Part shown: positions 4,937 to 7,324 of the stretch, one piece after another
Numbering within the stretch: the first letter of the stretch is position 1
Layout of the letters: each line of letters begins with the position of its first letter
Source: Anaerolinea thermophila
GTDB lineage: Bacteria > Chloroflexota > Anaerolineae > Anaerolineales > DRKV01
Length of the DNA stretch: 7,324 nt
Direction: 5' to 3'
Assembly (NCBI GenBank): GCA_020722405.1
Contig: DYKW01000090.1
Location: 1-7,324, forward strand
Notes under the pieces: model-generated
What the model saw: the letters and a program-made list of their open reading frames with translations, nothing else
What the model was told of the DNA's origin: nothing
Database searches by the model: none
Made by a program: the position numbers and the translations under genes

Positions 4937-6076
4937 ATGTCCCTTACCGTCACCCAAATCGATACGAACGACGAAAGGCAGGTACGGCGTTTTGTGGATT
5001 TTCACTACCACTTGTATGCTGGACAGCCCAGTTGGGTACCACCCTTTCGCACCGACATCGCCTTGATGCTCAACAAGCAGAAGCACCCTTTTTACGAGCA
5101 TTCGGATGCCGATTTCTTTCTGGCAGAGCGGGATGGAGAGGTGGTTGGGCGTATCGCGGCTCTGGAAAACCGCCACTTCAACGAGTATCATGGCACGCAT
5201 CAGGCTTCTTTCTACCTTTTTGATTGTATCGAAGATTTGGAGGTGGCCACAGCCCTGTTCGAACGCGTCTTCGAGTGGGCGCGCCAACGCGGGTTGAATG
5301 CGGTCGTTGGCCCCAAGGGGTTTGGCCCCTTGGATGGCTACGGCATTGTGATAGAAGGCTACCAGCACCGCCAGATGATGAACATGATGAATTACAACTT
5401 TCCTTACTACCGGCATTTGGTGGAATCGCTGGGCTTCGAAAAGGAGGTGGATTTTGTCTCCTGCTATCTGAGTGCCGATAAATATTCCCTCGACCCGCGC
5501 ATTTATCGCATTGCAGAACGCGCCCGCAAACGCAGCAACCTGGAGGTGGTTACCTTCGAAAACAAACGGCAGTTACGCGCCTGGGCCGACCGCATCGGTC
5601 GTACATACAACCAATCCTTTGTCGACAACTGGGAATACGTGCCGCTGACGGCGCGCGAAATCAAATTTGTGCTCGATAACATCCTGTTGATCGCCGACCC
5701 GCGTCTCATCAAGGTGATTGCCCACCAAAACGAGCCGGTCGGTTTTTTATTTGGCTTCTCGGATGTTTCTCCGGCCATGCAGCGGGCCAATGGGCACCTG
5801 TACCCCTGGCATATTGCCGATTTGTTGCTCACCTTGAAACGTACCGATTGGATTGCGCTCAATGGTGCCGGTATCTTGCCGGAATACCAAGGCCGTGGTG
5901 GCAACGCTTTGCTTTATGTCGAGATGGAGAAAACCATCAAATCGAAAGGCTTCCACTTCCGGCACGCCGACCTGACGCAAGTAGCCGAAACCGCGGTGCA
6001 AATGCGCCATGACCTGAAAAACGTGGGTGGTGAGGAGTACAAAAACCACCGCGTTTACCGCAAGATGCTGGATTGA
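4937..6076 (+). CDS. GNAT-fold N-acetyltransferase-like protein (YghO-like), intact
   Basis: A 379-residue cytoplasmic protein with no signal peptide or membrane segment. The N-terminal half contains WVPPFRTD and, from about residue 125, a GPKGFG...DGYGIVIEGY...MMNYNFPYYRHLVESLGFEK block that I recognise from YghO-like GNAT-superfamily proteins, where an equivalent segment ends in a YY...GF.K motif. Near the C-terminus GILPEYQGRGGNALL (Q318-G322) is the acyl-CoA pyrophosphate-binding motif A of GNAT enzymes. The substrate is unknown; the family is mostly uncharacterised. It sits between remnants of an exporter ATPase and permease, 28 bp after the first and overlapping the start of the second, so it was once part of their operon. 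Its unbroken frame and good ribosome binding site suggest it is still used, or that decay is too recent to have reached it. Confidence 0.82.
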   Translation: MSLTVTQIDTNDERQVRRFVDFHYHLYAGQPSWVPPFRTDIALMLNKQKHPFYEHSDADFFLAERDGEVVGRIAALENRHFNEYHGTHQASFYLFDCIEDLEVATALFERVFEWARQRGLNAVVGPKGFGPLDGYGIVIEGYQHRQMMNMMNYNFPYYRHLVESLGFEKEVDFVSCYLSADKYSLDPRIYRIAERARKRSNLEVVTFENKRQLRAWADRIGRTYNQSFVDNWEYVPLTAREIKFVLDNILLIADPRLIKVIAHQNEPVGFLFGFSDVSPAMQRANGHLYPWHIADLLLTLKRTDWIALNGAGILPEYQGRGGNALLYVEMEKTIKSKGFHFRHADLTQVAETAVQMRHDLKNVGGEEYKNHRVYRKMLD

Positions 6077-6631
6077 TACGCTCGTTGCGTGCCTTTGTGC
6101 GACACCCCTGGCAAGTGGGGTTGATGGTGCTGGGCATTGCCCTGGGGGTTGCGGAGATGGCTGGCATCGACATCGCCAACGCCAGCGTAAGCCGCGCTTT
6201 CGATTTGAGTATCGATGCGGTCGTCGGGAAGGCCACGCACCAAATCATCGGCAGTGACCCCGAGGGTGTCCCCGAAGACCTATAGTGCGCTTGCGCACCG
6301 AGGCGCATTAGTGCGAACGGGTCGCCATGGCGACCGTTCGCACTTGCCGTTAACTAGCCCTGAATTTAGGACGGGTTTCTTCACCTTGCTGGGGCTAGAT
6401 CCGCTGGCCAAAGCGCCATTTCGCGCTTACTTTAGGGGCAAGCAACCTTCGCTAGAGATATTTTCTACGCTGTTGACTACCCCCAGTGCGGTGTTGCTCT
6501 CGGAAGACATGGCTGCCCAGGCCGGGCTTTCTCCCTGTGCACCGGCGGCCATCTCTGAGACCTGCCGTTTGCGCCTGGTGATTGCAGGCCGGGAATATCC
6601 GGCTTTTTTGGTTGGGCTCCTGCGTCCACAA
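6073..6631 (+). pseudogene. Truncated, frameshifted ABC exporter permease (FtsX/MacB/LolC-like)
   Basis: The remnant begins with a TTG at 6073 overlapping the GNAT stop, which suggests former translational coupling. The first frame encodes an N-terminal membrane anchor (HPWQVGLMVLGIALGVAEMAGIDIAN) and the start of the periplasmic-core-type domain (SRAFDLSIDAVVGKATHQIIG), and stops at 6283-6285. A one-base loss there shifts VRLRTEA to a second frame. After a 35-bp palindrome the homology resumes in a third frame (FFTLLGLDPLAKAPFRAYF, TPSAVLLSEDMAA, REYPAFLVGLLRP) and fades near 6631, just before the 3' end of the convergent gene. Permeases of this type are usually several hundred residues with more membrane segments, so most of the gene is missing. 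The exact right border is uncertain. Confidence 0.8.
6310..6344. repeat. Near-perfect 35-bp palindrome inside the permease pseudogene
   Basis: Left arm 6310-6327 and right arm 6328-6344 are complementary over 17 bp with one unpaired G on the left; the centre is CCATGG with no loop. It lies where the permease reading frame changes and where I expect a conserved segment of the periplasmic domain that is not legible. It could be a product of template switching (quasi-palindrome formation) or a small inserted palindromic element. Confidence 0.75.
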
Positions 6632-6647
6632 CGGTTGACAAGAGTTC

Positions 6648-7166
6648 TCAAATGGTATCTTGGCCGGTTTCTTTTGCCAGTTTATCGTATTTATCAACGC
6701 TGATTTCGTCCCGTAATGCCCAGGTCTTGCTCCAACGGATGAGTACCAAACTGACGATCATTATAAAGATTAGCCCGCCATGTACGGCCAACTCATTGAG
6801 CTGAAACTTCGCGGCTTCAAGGCGTTCAATATCTTCATGCAGTGACATTTGTGCGCCAATCAAGAGCATTTTGCGGATACTGCTGATAATGCCGACGAAG
6901 AGAAAAGGCTCCAATGGAATGGTGTGTTCGCGCAAGTAGGTGATGATAGTCCACAGAAGTTCTAAGATAATCATGATGAGCATGACATCGTGAATGACGA
7001 TTAAAGTGTCATCAAGATAGTAATCTACTGAGAACATCCCCGGAATGGCAATCAGTGTTTGCCAAGTGAGTACGGCTGCGATGACCAATAAGATGAAACC
7101 GACGAAAAATTGTAAGTAATCATCGGCATTTGAGATAATATACAGCATCTTTTTGTGTAAATTCAT
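6648..7166 (-). CDS. PsiE-family (phosphate-starvation-inducible) integral membrane protein
   Basis: A 172-residue protein with four predicted membrane helices at about residues 18-41, 55-78, 85-105 and 122-145. The segment PLEPFLFVGIISSIRKMLLI (84-103) is the characteristic PsiE-family stretch, a helix ending in Arg-Lys. The molecular function of the family is not established; E. coli psiE is induced by phosphate starvation. The start at 7166 is preceded by GAGGA about 7 nt upstream. It is convergent with the decayed exporter operon, its stop lying about 17 bp from the last legible permease codon. By eye its base composition is more AT-rich than its neighbours. No intrinsic terminator was recognised after its stop. 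Confidence 0.82.
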   Translation of the reverse strand: MNLHKKMLYIISNADDYLQFFVGFILLVIAAVLTWQTLIAIPGMFSVDYYLDDTLIVIHDVMLIMIILELLWTIITYLREHTIPLEPFLFVGIISSIRKMLLIGAQMSLHEDIERLEAAKFQLNELAVHGGLIFIMIVSLVLIRWSKTWALRDEISVDKYDKLAKETGQDTI

Positions 7167-7208
7167 TTCTCATCCTCTTTTGGCGTGGTTGGTTTATTCT
7201 TTGGATGC

Positions 7209-7295
7209 CGGTTTGTACAAAAAGTTACAAGTAGACCGGAAATTATTGTGTCAATTTTTTACGGTTTGTCTAAATATGCTTTCAGAGCGGTTTGT
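7209..7295. repeat. Three direct repeats of CGGTTTGT upstream of the psiE-like gene
   Basis: The octamer occurs at 7209-7216, 7262-7269 and 7288-7295, all in the same orientation (ACAAACCG on the gene's strand). Spacings are 53 and 26 bp. Two copies lie upstream of the candidate -35 and one between promoter and gene. A regulator-binding array is plausible; it does not match the E. coli Pho box as I know it. Confidence 0.4.
7226..7254 (-). promoter_or_regulatory. Candidate psiE promoter (good -35, poor -10)
   Basis: TTGACA on the minus strand at 7254-7249 is a consensus -35, but the hexamer 17 bp downstream (CTTGTA, 7231-7226) is a poor -10. A weak core of this kind would be consistent with dependence on an activator, possibly through the upstream octamers. 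No gene is seen in 7167-7324. Confidence 0.3.
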
Positions 7296-7324
7296 GGTTT
7301 TTTCCCCTGCGCGATAACAGTCTC

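Noticed and set aside
4832..5416. Minus-strand open frame of 194 codons within the GNAT gene
   Set aside because: Antisense to a well-supported coding gene, with no recognisable motif or start signal.

Overview
The window looks like a piece of a Chloroflexota genome, probably Anaerolineae-like. This is an inference from gene style: a sugar-binding lipoprotein with a Thr/Pro/Gly/Glu-rich linker, a LacI regulator beside it, a LolD/MacB-type exporter remnant, and intergenic repeats of a kind I associate with that phylum. No rRNA or other taxonomic marker is present. No tRNA, rRNA, CRISPR array or transposase gene was seen.

Left part, minus strand (1-4126): a lacI-family regulator (4047 to 3013) is followed 182 bp downstream by a gene for a carbohydrate-binding lipoprotein (2830 to 143). 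The regulator has a near-consensus sigma70-type promoter, with two AAACCGGTTT palindromes lying across the predicted transcription start. The likely arrangement is an autoregulated lacI-SBP sugar-uptake operon whose permease genes would lie beyond the left edge. The lipoprotein gene is the most striking feature. It is an in-frame tandem duplication: two 1271-bp copies, identical wherever I compared them, are joined by 10 bp of unrelated sequence. The product is one 895-residue lipoprotein with two identical solute-binding domains. Downstream of its stop is a cluster of three hairpins sharing a CCCCAAA/TTTGGGG core.

Middle part (4127-4409): an intergenic stretch with a degenerate inverted repeat and a short motif that recurs at the extreme left edge, so probably a dispersed non-coding repeat.

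Right part, plus strand (4371-6640): the remains of a LolD/MacB-type ABC exporter operon. The ATPase (4410-4908) is broken by a frameshift just before Walker A, an internal deletion of about 60 codons and a second frameshift after DExTGNL. The permease (6073 to about 6631) keeps only its N-terminal part, is frameshifted, and contains a near-perfect 35-bp palindrome. Between the two, a 379-residue GNAT-fold, YghO-like protein (4937-6076) is intact with a good ribosome binding site.

Right edge, minus strand (7166 to 6648): an intact PsiE-family membrane protein converges on the truncated permease. Its upstream region carries three copies of the octamer CGGTTTGT.
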